A DNA stretch of 64,000 nt from contig NZ_JAHUWH010000006.1 in NCBI RefSeq assembly GCF_019219095.1, forward strand, positions 237,371 through 301,370, written 5' to 3'. This document shows positions 11,484 to 18,498 of the stretch, one piece after another (within the stretch, counting starts at the first letter, position 1; the number at the start of each line of letters is the position of its first letter). This DNA comes from Acidovorax sp. sic0104. GTDB lineage: Bacteria > Pseudomonadota > Gammaproteobacteria > Burkholderiales > Burkholderiaceae_C. The notes under the pieces were generated by a model, which saw nothing but the letters and a program-made list of their open reading frames with translations, made no database searches and was not told the origin of the DNA. Both the position numbers and the translations under genes were made by a program.

Positions 11484-12182
11484 TTACTCGCGCTCTCCAC
11501 CCATGATGCCCAGCAGTGCCAGCAGGCTCTGGAACACGTTGAAGACGTCCAGGTACAGGGCCAGGGTGGCGCTGATGTAGTTGGTCTCGCCACCGTCCAG
11601 GATCTGCTTGATGTCGTACAGCATGTAGGCACTGAAGATGCCGATGGCCGCCATCGAGATCGCCATCATGCCCACGCTGGAGCCGACGAACACGTTGATG
11701 ATGCCGCCCACCATGAGCACCATCGCGCCCACGAAAAGCCACTTGCCCATGCCTGACAGATCGCGCTTGATCACGCTGGCCAGGCTGGCCATCACGAAGA
11801 ACACGCCTGCGGTGCCGGCAAACGCCGTCATGATGAGGTCGGTACCGTTCTTGAAGCCCAGCACCATGCCGATCAGGCGCGAGAGCATCAGGCCCATGAA
11901 GAACGTGAAGGCCAGCAGCACGGGCACGCCAGCCGCAGAGCGCTTGGTCTTTTCGATCGCGAACATGAAGGCGAACGCGCCGCCCAGGAACACGATCAGG
12001 CCCACGCCGCCGCGCAGCGACTGGGTGATGCCGGTGGCCACGCCGACCCAGGCGCCCAGCACCGTGGGGATCATGCTCAGCGCGAGCAGCCAGTAGGTAT
12101 TGCGAAGCACCCGGTGGCGGTCTTCCTGCGAGATGCCATAGCCCGCAGAGTGGCCCAGGGTGGTGACTTGGTCGTTCAACAT
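11484..12182 (-). CDS. Bax inhibitor-1 / YccA family membrane protein
   Basis: A 232-residue inner-membrane protein with about seven hydrophobic segments, for instance YWLLALSMIPTVLGAWVGVA, GLIVFLGGAFAFMFAI, VPVLLAFTFFMGLMLS, WLFVGAMVLMVGGIINVFV and GMMAISMAAIGIFSAYMLYD. The last part, DIKQILDGGETNYISATLALYLD followed by VFNVFQSLLALLG, carries the conserved acidic residues of this family (YccA, YbhL, BsYetJ), which includes Ca2+-leak channels and modulators of FtsH. ATG 12182 has AAGGAGAG in front of it and is preferred over the long upstream extension to 12299. Its exact role here is unknown. Confidence 0.92.
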   Translation of the reverse strand: MLNDQVTTLGHSAGYGISQEDRHRVLRNTYWLLALSMIPTVLGAWVGVATGITQSLRGGVGLIVFLGGAFAFMFAIEKTKRSAAGVPVLLAFTFFMGLMLSRLIGMVLGFKNGTDLIMTAFAGTAGVFFVMASLASVIKRDLSGMGKWLFVGAMVLMVGGIINVFVGSSVGMMAISMAAIGIFSAYMLYDIKQILDGGETNYISATLALYLDVFNVFQSLLALLGIMGGERE

Positions 12183-12432
12183 CTTGTGTCTCTCCTTGTT
12201 GGCCTGCACAGCGCAGACATTGCAAATTCTAGGTGGAGGCGGTTTTTTGCCCTGCAATGGCCATGGCCGGTTACCTACTTTTGGTAAGGGTACTTTCACC
12301 CTGCGTAGGGGTGAGGGGCCCGTGCGATGCCGCTATGCTTGCTGGCTCTGCGCTCGCGGCCTGCACAAGGCGCATGCGAGCGGCCTCTTTTTCCACATTC
12401 CTGTTCCCTTTTCTCCCCTACCCGGACACACC

Positions 12433-12840
12433 ATGAAGACCAAGCACGAACTCGAACTCGCCGACGTCAAGGCCATTGCCGCAGCAGCCGAAGCCGAAGC
12501 CCTGAAGAACAACTGGGCCGTGACCATTGCCATCGTGGACGACGGCGGCCACCTGCTGTGGCTGCAGCGCCTGGACGGCGCGGCAGCCGTGTCTTCGCAC
12601 ATTGCCCCCTCGAAGGCCCGCACGGCCGCCATGGGCCGCCGCGAGAGCAAGGTGTATGAGGACATCGTCAACGGCGGCCGCACTGCGTTCCTGAGCGCGC
12701 CTGGCATCGACGGCCTGCTCGAAGGCGGCGTGCCGATCCTCAAGGACGGCCAGTGCCTGGGCGCGGTGGGGGTGAGCGGCGTGAAATCCACCGAAGACGC
12801 GCAGATCGCACGTGCAGGCATCGCCGCGCTGGGTTTGTGA
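12433..12840 (+). CDS. GlcG/HbpS family protein (haem-degrading or cofactor-binding type)
   Basis: A 135-residue single-domain protein of the GlcG/HbpS/PduO-C family: AAAAEAEALKNNWAVTIAIVDDGGHLLWLQRLDG, then APSKARTAAMGRRESK, and the glycine-rich GIDGLLEGGVPILKDGQCLGAVGVSG with the terminal DAQIARAGIAALG. Members bind haem or cobalamin or sit in glycolate and aromatic-compound operons, mostly as octamers. No signal peptide is present with ATG 12433; longer in-frame extensions upstream lie in a non-coding-looking stretch. The gene stands alone, so context does not choose between the possible ligands. Confidence 0.85.
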   Translation: MKTKHELELADVKAIAAAAEAEALKNNWAVTIAIVDDGGHLLWLQRLDGAAAVSSHIAPSKARTAAMGRRESKVYEDIVNGGRTAFLSAPGIDGLLEGGVPILKDGQCLGAVGVSGVKSTEDAQIARAGIAALGL

Positions 12841-12843
12841 TAT

Positions 12844-12898
12844 TGCTCTTAAATGTATAGCTACTGGCGCTTGTCCATCAGGCGCCAGGGCTGTTTTT
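12844..12898 (+). repeat. Interspersed repeat, copy 2
   Basis: Reads TGCTCTTAAATGTATAGCTA, then CTGGCGCTTG-TCCATCAGGCGCCAGGGCTGTTTTTAG. It starts 3 bases after the upstream stop codon. The two arms GGCGCTTG and CAGGCGCC can form a short hairpin. Confidence 0.6.
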
Positions 12899-12942
12899 AG
12901 CGATTGATTTTCAGGGGCAATGCAAGCGTTGCCCACAAAAAA

Positions 12943-12966
12943 ACCGGCCCACAGGCCGGTTTTTGC
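12943..12966. terminator. Bidirectional-looking terminator
   Basis: Stem ACCGGCC-CACA-GGCCGGT with an A-run on the left (12937-12943) and a T-run on the right (12960-12964), so it could stop transcripts from either side. Confidence 0.75.
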
Positions 12967-13174
12967 ATTGGAGAACCCTGGGGCAGAAAAAAAGCCTGGC
13001 TACGCGGGCGAACCCGTTGGCTGGCAAAAACGACCCTTGCGAGCTTGTTGCAAGCCCGGGAGTCGCCCCACGATGAAACTAGGTGCCTTGGCCGCTGCGC
13101 CGGAGGTGGTCTCCACTGGTGCGCATGCGGTGGGCGCGGTTGACTGTGTTACAGGGATGCGGCGCGGCGTGGTG

Positions 13175-13396
13175 TCATTTGGTCAGGATCAGCTTGCCCA
13201 GCTTGGTCGCCTGCAGGCGGTACACCGACCCGTTGTGGCTGATGGCCACGGCCTTCTGGCCCTGCAGCAGGGAGCTGCTGTCGACCGCAGCTGCGGTAGG
13301 TTCTGTGCGTTGGCTTGCTTGCCCGTCGGCGTGCGAGACCCCCTTGCTGGCAGAAGCGGGGCGCAGGATCGAAGCGGCGGTCAAAGTGGCTTGCAT
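13175..13396 (-). CDS. hemP: Hemin uptake protein HemP
   Basis: A 73-residue protein whose C-terminal half carries the HemP signature: LLQGQKAVAISHNGSVYRL and then QATKLGKLILTK. HemP proteins are small cytoplasmic factors found in haem-uptake loci; in Burkholderia HemP acts as a transcriptional activator of the haem receptor gene. No haem receptor or transporter is next to it here, so it is an orphan in this window. The chosen ATG 13396 (MQATLTAAS) lies just below a Fur box; a longer ATG at 13543 would run through that box and is rejected. Confidence 0.88.
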   Translation of the reverse strand: MQATLTAASILRPASASKGVSHADGQASQRTEPTAAAVDSSSLLQGQKAVAISHNGSVYRLQATKLGKLILTK

Positions 13397-13430
13397 GGGT
13401 TTTTCCTGGTGCGTTTGATTGCGTTTTGCT

Positions 13431-13449
13431 AATGATAACGATTCGCAAT
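13431..13449 (-). promoter_or_regulatory. Fur box upstream of hemP
   Basis: AATGATAACGATTCGCAAT matches the 19-base Fur pattern AATGAGAATGATTCTCATT at 15 of 19 positions by my count. It sits about 35 bases upstream of the hemP ATG, where Fur-Fe2+ would block the promoter. It also lies about 90 bases from the divergent GFA-family gene. Confidence 0.75.
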
Positions 13450-13541
13450 TACAAGTCAAGCGACTGGAGTGTTTCTTTTTGTTCTTTTGCTTGCCGGGCA
13501 GAATCTGACCACAGCGGTCATTCAGATCAAGGATTCCGAAC

Positions 13542-13952
13542 ATGATGAAGATTGACGGTGCGTGCTACTGCGGTTCGATCGCCTACGAGGCCGAGGTGCA
13601 GCCGGGCACCATCACGGTCTGCCACTGCGATGATTGCCAGGGCCACTCAGGCTCTGCCTTCCGGGCCAACATCGCGGCTCCTGCGTCCAGCTTTCGGCTG
13701 ACCCGGGGCACGCCCCGCACCTACATCAAGACTGCCGCCAGCGGCAACCAGCGCGCTCTGGCGTTCTGCGAGGTGTGCGGCAGCTCGCTCTATGCCTGCG
13801 CTGTGAGCGATCCCGCCACTTATTCACTGCGGATCGGCACGATCGAACAACGGCACGAGCTCGGCTCGCCGCAGCGGCAGATCTGGACATGTAGGCGACA
13901 TGACTGGGTGGGGTTGCCGGAAGGCACGGCGTCGTTTGAGGAGCAGCCGTAA
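13542..13952 (+). CDS. GFA-family (CENP-V-like) zinc protein
   Basis: A 136-residue protein with the zinc-binding cysteines of the glutathione-dependent formaldehyde-activating enzyme family: GACYCGSIAYEAEV, CHCDDCQGHSGSAF and FCEVCGSSLYACAV. Despite the family name most members have no proven formaldehyde activity; they are best described as small Zn proteins of unknown substrate. Two adjacent ATG codons (13542 and 13545) could start it. It is divergent from hemP, with a Fur box in the gap. Confidence 0.88.
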   Translation: MMKIDGACYCGSIAYEAEVQPGTITVCHCDDCQGHSGSAFRANIAAPASSFRLTRGTPRTYIKTAASGNQRALAFCEVCGSSLYACAVSDPATYSLRIGTIEQRHELGSPQRQIWTCRRHDWVGLPEGTASFEEQP

Positions 13953-14071
13953 ACGCGAGCGATAGGGGAACCAGAGTAGCTGTTGCGGGCCTGAGCCGAC
14001 GATTGGCATCATGCTTCAAAGCGGGCCATTGTTATACGATGCGCTTGCTCGCAGTTTAGGCGTCACCACGT

Positions 14072-14521
14072 ATGCAAAGCGTTAACACAATGGTCGATCG
14101 ATGGCAAAAGGAGGGGCTAGTCTTACTTCCCCCAGAGACCGAATCGGCCGTCCGCGAGGCCTTTGAGACTGTCGGGAGGGTCGCCACATCTGACGTGCTC
14201 TCAATGTATGCCGTTCTTGGTGGCATGGAGCAGATGGATCGTGAGTATTGGCGACTGTGGCCATTGACTGAGCTGGTGAGCGAGAACTCAGACCAATCCT
14301 TGCAAGGCGTCTTGTTCTCTGACTACCTTATCAATTGCTGGAGCTATAGACTCGTCCCAAATGCAAACGACACGAGTTCGGTATTTTTAGATTACTTTGA
14401 CGGCAAGCAGCCCATTCAAGTCGCCAGCAGCGTTGACGAATTTTTCAAAAAGTATGTGCTGGACCCATTCAGTTTGCTGGAAGGGCCTTACCCAGGTTCG
14501 TCAGCCGGCTGTAATGCGTAG
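14072..14521 (+). CDS. SUKH (SMI1/KNR4)-like protein, possible orphan immunity protein
   Basis: A 149-residue protein. The pattern LPPETESAVREAFETVGRVA, YWRLWPLTELVSEN, then GVLFSDYLINCWSYRL and FLDYFDG resembles SUKH-superfamily proteins, many of which are immunity proteins against polymorphic toxins. The similarity is judged by eye only. The start could be ATG 14072 or ATG 14090 (MVDRWQKEG). Base composition is lower in GC than the flanking genes, hinting at horizontal origin. No toxin gene is next to it. Confidence 0.6.
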   Translation: MQSVNTMVDRWQKEGLVLLPPETESAVREAFETVGRVATSDVLSMYAVLGGMEQMDREYWRLWPLTELVSENSDQSLQGVLFSDYLINCWSYRLVPNANDTSSVFLDYFDGKQPIQVASSVDEFFKKYVLDPFSLLEGPYPGSSAGCNA

Positions 14522-14883
14522 TGTTCGTTCGAGCAGAACTGCCTACGGCAGGCCGCATAGGTCAAACGTTGAGTGTCCGCTTTTCCTAAGAGTCACCGCT
14601 TGATTTTGGCCGGAAGCCGGTATCGTATCAATAATAATATCCGGCTAGAAAGACTCCAGCCGGTGCCAGAAAACGCTTCCGGAGCAATGCTGAATATGGG
14701 TCTGTTTGATTTTTCTGCGTGGCTGAACGACGAATACCTTAAGCCTCTACGGATGAGGCCCGCGTCAAAATAAAAGCAACGCGAAGATCCAAAAGAAACC
14801 CAGCGCGCCCTCTGCAGGCAAAGCATGCAGCTGGCGGGCCGGGTGGCAGGGGCAGGGCTAAGGGCTGTCTCGCAGCCCCTGAA
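14522..14883. other. Intergenic region, no clear gene
   Basis: About 360 AT-richer bases between the SUKH-like gene and exbD. A 66-codon frame opens at GTG 14573, and an internal ATG (14694) would give MGLFDFSAWLNDEYLKPLRM, but I see no ribosome binding site for either and recognise no family. It may be debris from the same insertion that brought the SUKH-like gene. Confidence 0.35.
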
Positions 14884-15294
14884 TCAAGGCGCCGGGTCGG
14901 TCACAAACCCGATCTTGCGCACGCCCGCCCGCTGTGCCGCCGCCATGGCCTGGGCCACGCGTTCGTAGCGCACTTCCTTGTCGCCGCGGATGTGCAGGTC
15001 GGGCTGGGGCTGCTTGGCGGCTTCGGCCTGCAGGCGGGGGAAGAGTTCTTCTTCCGTGACCTGCGTCTCGTTCCAGAAGTACTTGCCGTCGGCCGACACG
15101 GACAGGCGCACGGTCTCGGGCTTGACGTCCTCGGGCTGGTTCGTGGCGCGGGGCAGGTCCACGTTGACCGAGTGCTTCATCACCGGCACGGTGATGATGA
15201 AGATGATGAGCAGAACCAGCATGACGTCCACCAGGGGCGTCATGTTGATCTCGTTCATCACGTCATCGGCATCGTCTTGGGTTCCGAAGGCCAT
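14884..15294 (-). CDS. exbD: Biopolymer transport protein ExbD
   Basis: A 136-residue inner-membrane protein with a short cytoplasmic N-terminus (DDADDVMNEINMTPLVDV), one membrane helix carrying the essential Asp (TPLVDVMLVLLIIFIITVPV), and a periplasmic domain that ends in RAGVRKIGFVTDP. With ExbB it forms the proton-driven motor that energises TonB. It starts 3 bases after the exbB stop and closes the operon tonB-exbB-exbD, which is read leftwards. Regulation by Fur is inferred from the box before bfd. Confidence 0.95.
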   Translation of the reverse strand: MAFGTQDDADDVMNEINMTPLVDVMLVLLIIFIITVPVMKHSVNVDLPRATNQPEDVKPETVRLSVSADGKYFWNETQVTEEELFPRLQAEAAKQPQPDLHIRGDKEVRYERVAQAMAAAQRAGVRKIGFVTDPAP

Positions 15295-15297
15295 GGC

Positions 15298-16017
15298 TTA
15301 GTTGCCTTTCTTGATGGGCAGGACCTTGGCCTGTTCGCCGCCGGCAGACACGCGGGCGCCGGTCACGAAGTAGGCGTGCAGGTCGTGCGCGAAGCTGTTG
15401 AGGCCGCCCAGGATGGACTTGTTGCCGCGCACCAGGGCGTTGTAGCCCAGCACGGCGGGGATGGCCACGGCCAGGCCCAGGGCGGTCATGATCAGCGCTT
15501 CGCCGATGGGGCCCGCCACCTTGTCGATGGTGGACTGGCCCGACGTGCCGATGGCGACCAGCGCGTGGTAGATGCCCCAGACGGTGCCGAACAGGCCGAT
15601 GAAAGGGGCGGTGGAGCCGACCGAGGCCAGGATGGCCAGACCCGATTGCAGGCGGGCGGTGAATTCGTCGATGCAGTTGCGCAGGCAGCGGGTCACCCAG
15701 TCGCTGACGTCCAGGCTGTCGTGCAGGTGGGCCTTGGTGTTGCGGTGGTGGGCCGTGGCTTCGCGGCCTTCCAGCGCCAGGTGGCGAAAGGGGTTGGTAT
15801 TGTCGGTGCCCAGCTTGGACAGGCCGGCGGCGAAGTCCTCGCTGTGCCAGAAGTCCTGTGCGGCACGGGTGTGCTTCTTGAACTTGATGATGTCCAGGGC
15901 CTTGATGAGGATGACGATCCACGAGGCCAGCGACATGGCGAGCAGGATGACTGCGACCGCGCGGGTGACGAAGTCACCCTGGATCCATACGTTGGCGATG
16001 CCGAATTGCGATTCCAT
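15298..16017 (-). CDS. exbB: Biopolymer transport protein ExbB
   Basis: A 239-residue inner-membrane protein of the MotA/TolQ/ExbB family. It has an N-terminal membrane helix (AVAVILLAMSLASWIVILIKA), a long cytoplasmic loop, and two further helices containing AILASVGSTAPFIGLFGTVWG and EALIMTALGLAVAIPAVLGYNAL. The GSTAPFIGLFGTVWGI motif and the Thr in the last helix line the proton path. ExbB forms the pentameric channel around ExbD. It is cotranscribed with tonB (gap 43 bases) and exbD (gap 3 bases). Confidence 0.95.
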   Translation of the reverse strand: MESQFGIANVWIQGDFVTRAVAVILLAMSLASWIVILIKALDIIKFKKHTRAAQDFWHSEDFAAGLSKLGTDNTNPFRHLALEGREATAHHRNTKAHLHDSLDVSDWVTRCLRNCIDEFTARLQSGLAILASVGSTAPFIGLFGTVWGIYHALVAIGTSGQSTIDKVAGPIGEALIMTALGLAVAIPAVLGYNALVRGNKSILGGLNSFAHDLHAYFVTGARVSAGGEQAKVLPIKKGN

Positions 16018-16060
16018 GAAAAACTCCCTGAAGCTGTGATCTGAAGCGTTGATTGACTGG

Positions 16061-16747
16061 TTATTCGAGAACGAAGTTGACAGGGACCAGATTCCACATG
16101 GTCTCGGCCACGCCGTTGCGTTTGCCTGGCACGAAGCGCCAGCGCATGACAGCCTCCTGGGCCTGCTTGTCCAGGCGCTCGAAGCCGCTGGACTTGTTGA
16201 TTTCCACCTTCTGGGGCAGGCCGTCGGTGCCGATGAGCACGCGCAGCACCACCTTGCCCTGCTCGCCCATGCGCTTGCTGATGGCGGGGTAGCTGGGCTT
16301 GGGGTTGTTCAGGTAGGCCGCGTCGCTGGACGGCAGCTCGATCTTGGGCGGTGCCGGCGGCGCGGGTGGCGCGGGGGGAGCCGGGGGCGCGACCGGGGCC
16401 TCGATGGGCGGGGCGGGGGGCTGCGGCGTGGTCACGCCCACGGGGGCGTTGGGCGCTGGCGTCGGGTCCGGGATGGCCACGGGCATGGGGGCCGGGCGTG
16501 GCGCCACCTTGGGGGCCGGTCGGGGTGGCGGCGGTGGTGCGGGTGGCGGGGGGGTGATCTTGGGAGGGGCGGGCGGCGCGATGAACTCGCTCAGGAGCTC
16601 GGCCGGCACGATGACTTCGGCCGCGCGGCGCAGAAGCCCCGATTGCAGGGCCCAGATGCCTGCGACGTGCAGTGCAATGACGGAGCCCACGATCACGGTG
16701 TTGCGACTGACACCCCCGGGGGTGGCAAAACGATCAGGGTGAGACAT
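16061..16747 (-). CDS. tonB: Energy transducer TonB
   Basis: A 228-residue protein with an N-terminal signal anchor (NTVIVGSVIALHVAGIWAL), where the Ser/His pair of the TonB helix is visible. A very Pro-rich spacer (about 55-135, with repeats such as APPAPPAPPAPPAPP) spans the periplasm, and the C-terminal domain reads PSYPAISKRMGEQGKVVLRVLIG to FVLE. TonB passes ExbBD energy to outer-membrane receptors such as the siderophore receptor encoded nearby. Directly before the ATG lies an interspersed repeat, and no Shine-Dalgarno sequence is visible. It follows bfd and a possible 24-residue peptide in a leftward iron operon. Confidence 0.95.
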   Translation of the reverse strand: MSHPDRFATPGGVSRNTVIVGSVIALHVAGIWALQSGLLRRAAEVIVPAELLSEFIAPPAPPKITPPPPAPPPPPRPAPKVAPRPAPMPVAIPDPTPAPNAPVGVTTPQPPAPPIEAPVAPPAPPAPPAPPAPPKIELPSSDAAYLNNPKPSYPAISKRMGEQGKVVLRVLIGTDGLPQKVEINKSSGFERLDKQAQEAVMRWRFVPGKRNGVAETMWNLVPVNFVLE

Positions 16748-16791
16748 AAAAATGATAGCAGCCAGCGCTTGCGCAGCAAGCGCTAGAGCCC
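16748..16791 (+). repeat. Interspersed repeat, copy 3, abutting the tonB start
   Basis: ATGATAGCAGCCAGCGCTTG followed by CGCAGCAAGCGCTAGAGCC. The arms AGCGCTTG and CAAGCGCT form a hairpin. The repeat occupies the bases where a tonB ribosome binding site would be expected. Confidence 0.6.
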
Positions 16792-16804
16792 TAAGACACC
16801 TTTG

Positions 16805-16879
16805 TTATTTGCGAAAGATCCACCAGGCCGAGCCTGCGACGAGGATCAGGCTGCCAGCGAGTGTTGAGAGGAGTTCCAT
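16805..16879 (-). CDS. Possible 24-residue membrane peptide
   Basis: A short frame on the minus strand, MELLSTLAGS then LILVAGSAWWIFRK and stop TAA. It has the make-up of a single membrane helix with a basic end facing the cytoplasm. GGAAAG lies 7 bases before the ATG as a possible ribosome binding site. The start overlaps the 3' end of bfd by 34 bases, and tonB follows 57 bases after its stop, so it would be co-translated in the iron operon. It is too short for coding statistics; the case rests on hydrophobic pattern, ribosome-binding bases and position. Confidence 0.4.
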   Translation of the reverse strand: MELLSTLAGSLILVAGSAWWIFRK

Positions 16880-17118
16880 GACTTGCTTTCCAGGATGGAG
16901 CTGGCAAGCTGGATCGTCTGCGGCGCGGCCTCATTGTGCAGGGCGGCCACAGGGTTCGAAACACTGCACTGTGCCACCACGTCGCGTGCGCAGCTTTCGC
17001 AGCACCCGCATTGGGTGGCCACGCCCAGCTCGAACTGGATTTCGTCAAAGCTCATGCCGGCACGTGCGTGGCGGGCGATCTCACGGTCCGAAATCCGGCG
17101 GCATACACAGACGATCAT
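16846..17118 (-). CDS. bfd: Bacterioferritin-associated ferredoxin
   Basis: A 90-residue protein that starts MIVCVCRRISDREIARHARA and carries the [2Fe-2S]-binding Cys pattern C-V-C near residues 4-6 and CGCCESC near 38-44. Bfd reduces ferric iron in bacterioferritin so that it can be released. The C-terminal 40 residues (SNPVAALHNEAAPQTIQLAS...) are an extension beyond the usual 64 or so residues. A Fur box lies about 50 bases upstream. It is probably the first gene of an operon with tonB-exbB-exbD. Confidence 0.9.
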   Translation of the reverse strand: MIVCVCRRISDREIARHARAGMSFDEIQFELGVATQCGCCESCARDVVAQCSVSNPVAALHNEAAPQTIQLASSILESKSWNSSQHSLAA

Positions 17119-17162
17119 GGCGGCAGGCAGTGTGGCTGGCTGTTGAAGGTGTCGCTATTATA

Positions 17163-17181
17163 AATAAGAATCTATCGCATT
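17163..17181 (-). promoter_or_regulatory. Fur box upstream of bfd
   Basis: On the minus strand AATGCGATAGATTCTTATT matches AATGAGAATGATTCTCATT at 15 of 19 positions by my count. It is 45 bases above the bfd ATG, in an AT-rich gap between bfd and the next leftward gene's end. This is consistent with iron repression of the bfd-tonB-exbBD operon. Confidence 0.75.
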
Positions 17182-17240
17182 TGCAATAAACCATTTCTGC
17201 CGGGAGGGAGAAACGGCGAGGCGGCGTCGCCGCCGCGGGC

Positions 17241-18371
17241 TCAGCCGGGCGGGCTCTCGCCGGTCAGCAGGGCCTGTGTGGCATCGGCCAGCGTTGCGCA
17301 GCCGGTCAGGGCCATGGCGATTTCCAGTTCGTCGCGCAGCAGCCGCAGCACGTGGGCCACGCCGGTGGCGCCTGCGTTGGCCAGGCCCCAGACTGCGGGG
17401 CGGCCCACCAGTACGGCGGACGCGCCCAGGGCCATGGCCTTGAGGACGTCCGTGCCCCGGCGGATTCCTCCGTCCACCAGCACCGGTACGGCGCCGCCCA
17501 CGGCCTGCACCACGCGCGGCAGGGCGGTGGCCGTGGCGGGGGCGGTGTCGAGCGTGCGCCCTCCGTGGTTGGAGACAATGACTCCGGCCACGTCTGCGGC
17601 AACGGCCTGGCGCGCATCTGCGGGGTGCAGCACGCCTTTGAGCAGCACCGGCAGCCGCGTGACGGACCGCAGCCATGCGATGTCGTCCCAGGTGGGCGCG
17701 TGGTGCAGCAGGTTGTCGAACAGCGCGCTGTGGTCCGGGCCCAGTGCAGCGGCAGGCGGGGGCTGCATTCCGGCCAGGTTGACGGGACCGATGCCGGCGG
17801 GCAGCCGAAAGCCCGCACGGCGCTCCCGGTCGCGTGCACCGCTGGTGGGTGCATCGACGGTCAGCACCAGCGCTTCGTAGCCTGCGGCCTCGGCCCGCTG
17901 CACCAGCGCACGGGTAAAGCCGCGGTCCGGTTGCAAGTACAGCTGAAACCACAGCGGGCCGCGCCCGGCGTCGGGCAGCACTGCCTGGGCCACGGCCTCG
18001 AGCGGCACGCTCGCCTGTGTGCTGAGCACCACCCCCGCGCCCAGCGCCGCCGCTGCATAGGCCATGGCCACTTCGCCGTCGGCGTGCGCCAGGCGCTGAA
18101 AAGCGATGGGGGCCAGCAGGATGGGGTGGGCAAGCGTGCGGCCCAGCAGGGTGACGCGGGTGTGCCCGCCCGCCAGCGGACGCAGCACACGCGGCCACAG
18201 GGGCAGGGCATCCCAGGCGGTGCGGTTGCTGCGCAGACTGATCTCGTCGGCCGCGCCTCCGCTGAAGTACGCCCAGGCGTTGTCGTCCAGGTGCTGCCGA
18301 GCGTGCTGCTCGTGGTCCGCCAGGCTCACGAGGCCTGGCGGAAGCTGTTGGCGTGCGGGGGCGTGGGTCAT
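17241..18371 (-). CDS. FMN-dependent alpha-hydroxy acid oxidase/dehydrogenase
   Basis: A 376-residue TIM-barrel flavoprotein of the glycolate oxidase / L-lactate dehydrogenase family. Visible features are FSGGAADEISLRSNRTAWD, PILLAPIAFQRLAH, STQASVPLEAV, the substrate region WFQLYLQPDRGFTRALVQRA, the catalytic His-Gly-Gly-Arg in VIVSNHGGRTLD, and the FMN phosphate site PVLVDGGIRRGTDVLKAMALGA. Substrates in the family include lactate, glycolate, mandelate and others; sequence alone does not choose. An interspersed repeat begins 4 bases before the ATG and no clear ribosome binding site is seen. The gene lies between the iron genes but need not belong with them. Confidence 0.9.
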   Translation of the reverse strand: MTHAPARQQLPPGLVSLADHEQHARQHLDDNAWAYFSGGAADEISLRSNRTAWDALPLWPRVLRPLAGGHTRVTLLGRTLAHPILLAPIAFQRLAHADGEVAMAYAAAALGAGVVLSTQASVPLEAVAQAVLPDAGRGPLWFQLYLQPDRGFTRALVQRAEAAGYEALVLTVDAPTSGARDRERRAGFRLPAGIGPVNLAGMQPPPAAALGPDHSALFDNLLHHAPTWDDIAWLRSVTRLPVLLKGVLHPADARQAVAADVAGVIVSNHGGRTLDTAPATATALPRVVQAVGGAVPVLVDGGIRRGTDVLKAMALGASAVLVGRPAVWGLANAGATGVAHVLRLLRDELEIAMALTGCATLADATQALLTGESPPG

Positions 18372-18375
18372 GGCA

Positions 18376-18435
18376 ATGAAAAAAGCACCTGGCGCTTGCT
18401 GGGTCAGCGCGAGATGCTATTGATATAGGAGCAAC
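18376..18435 (-). repeat. Interspersed repeat, copy 4
   Basis: On the minus strand: CTCCTATATCAATAGCATCT, then CGCGCTGACCCAGCAAGCGCCAGGTGC. It shares the ATCAATAGC...GCGCT...CAAGCGCCAG order. It lies directly upstream of the hydroxy-acid oxidase start. Confidence 0.6.
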
Positions 18436-18498
18436 GGGATGTCGGCGCCTGTGGCGTGGGCTTGTGCCCGCAACGCGATAGGCGCCCGGTGGTGGCGT

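Noticed and set aside
14573..14773. 66-codon frame starting at GTG.
   Set aside because: No ribosome binding site and no recognisable features; composition resembles intergenic debris.
16344..16742. Gly-rich frame on the plus strand opposite tonB.
   Set aside because: It is the mirror of TonB's Pro-rich spacer and has no independent support.
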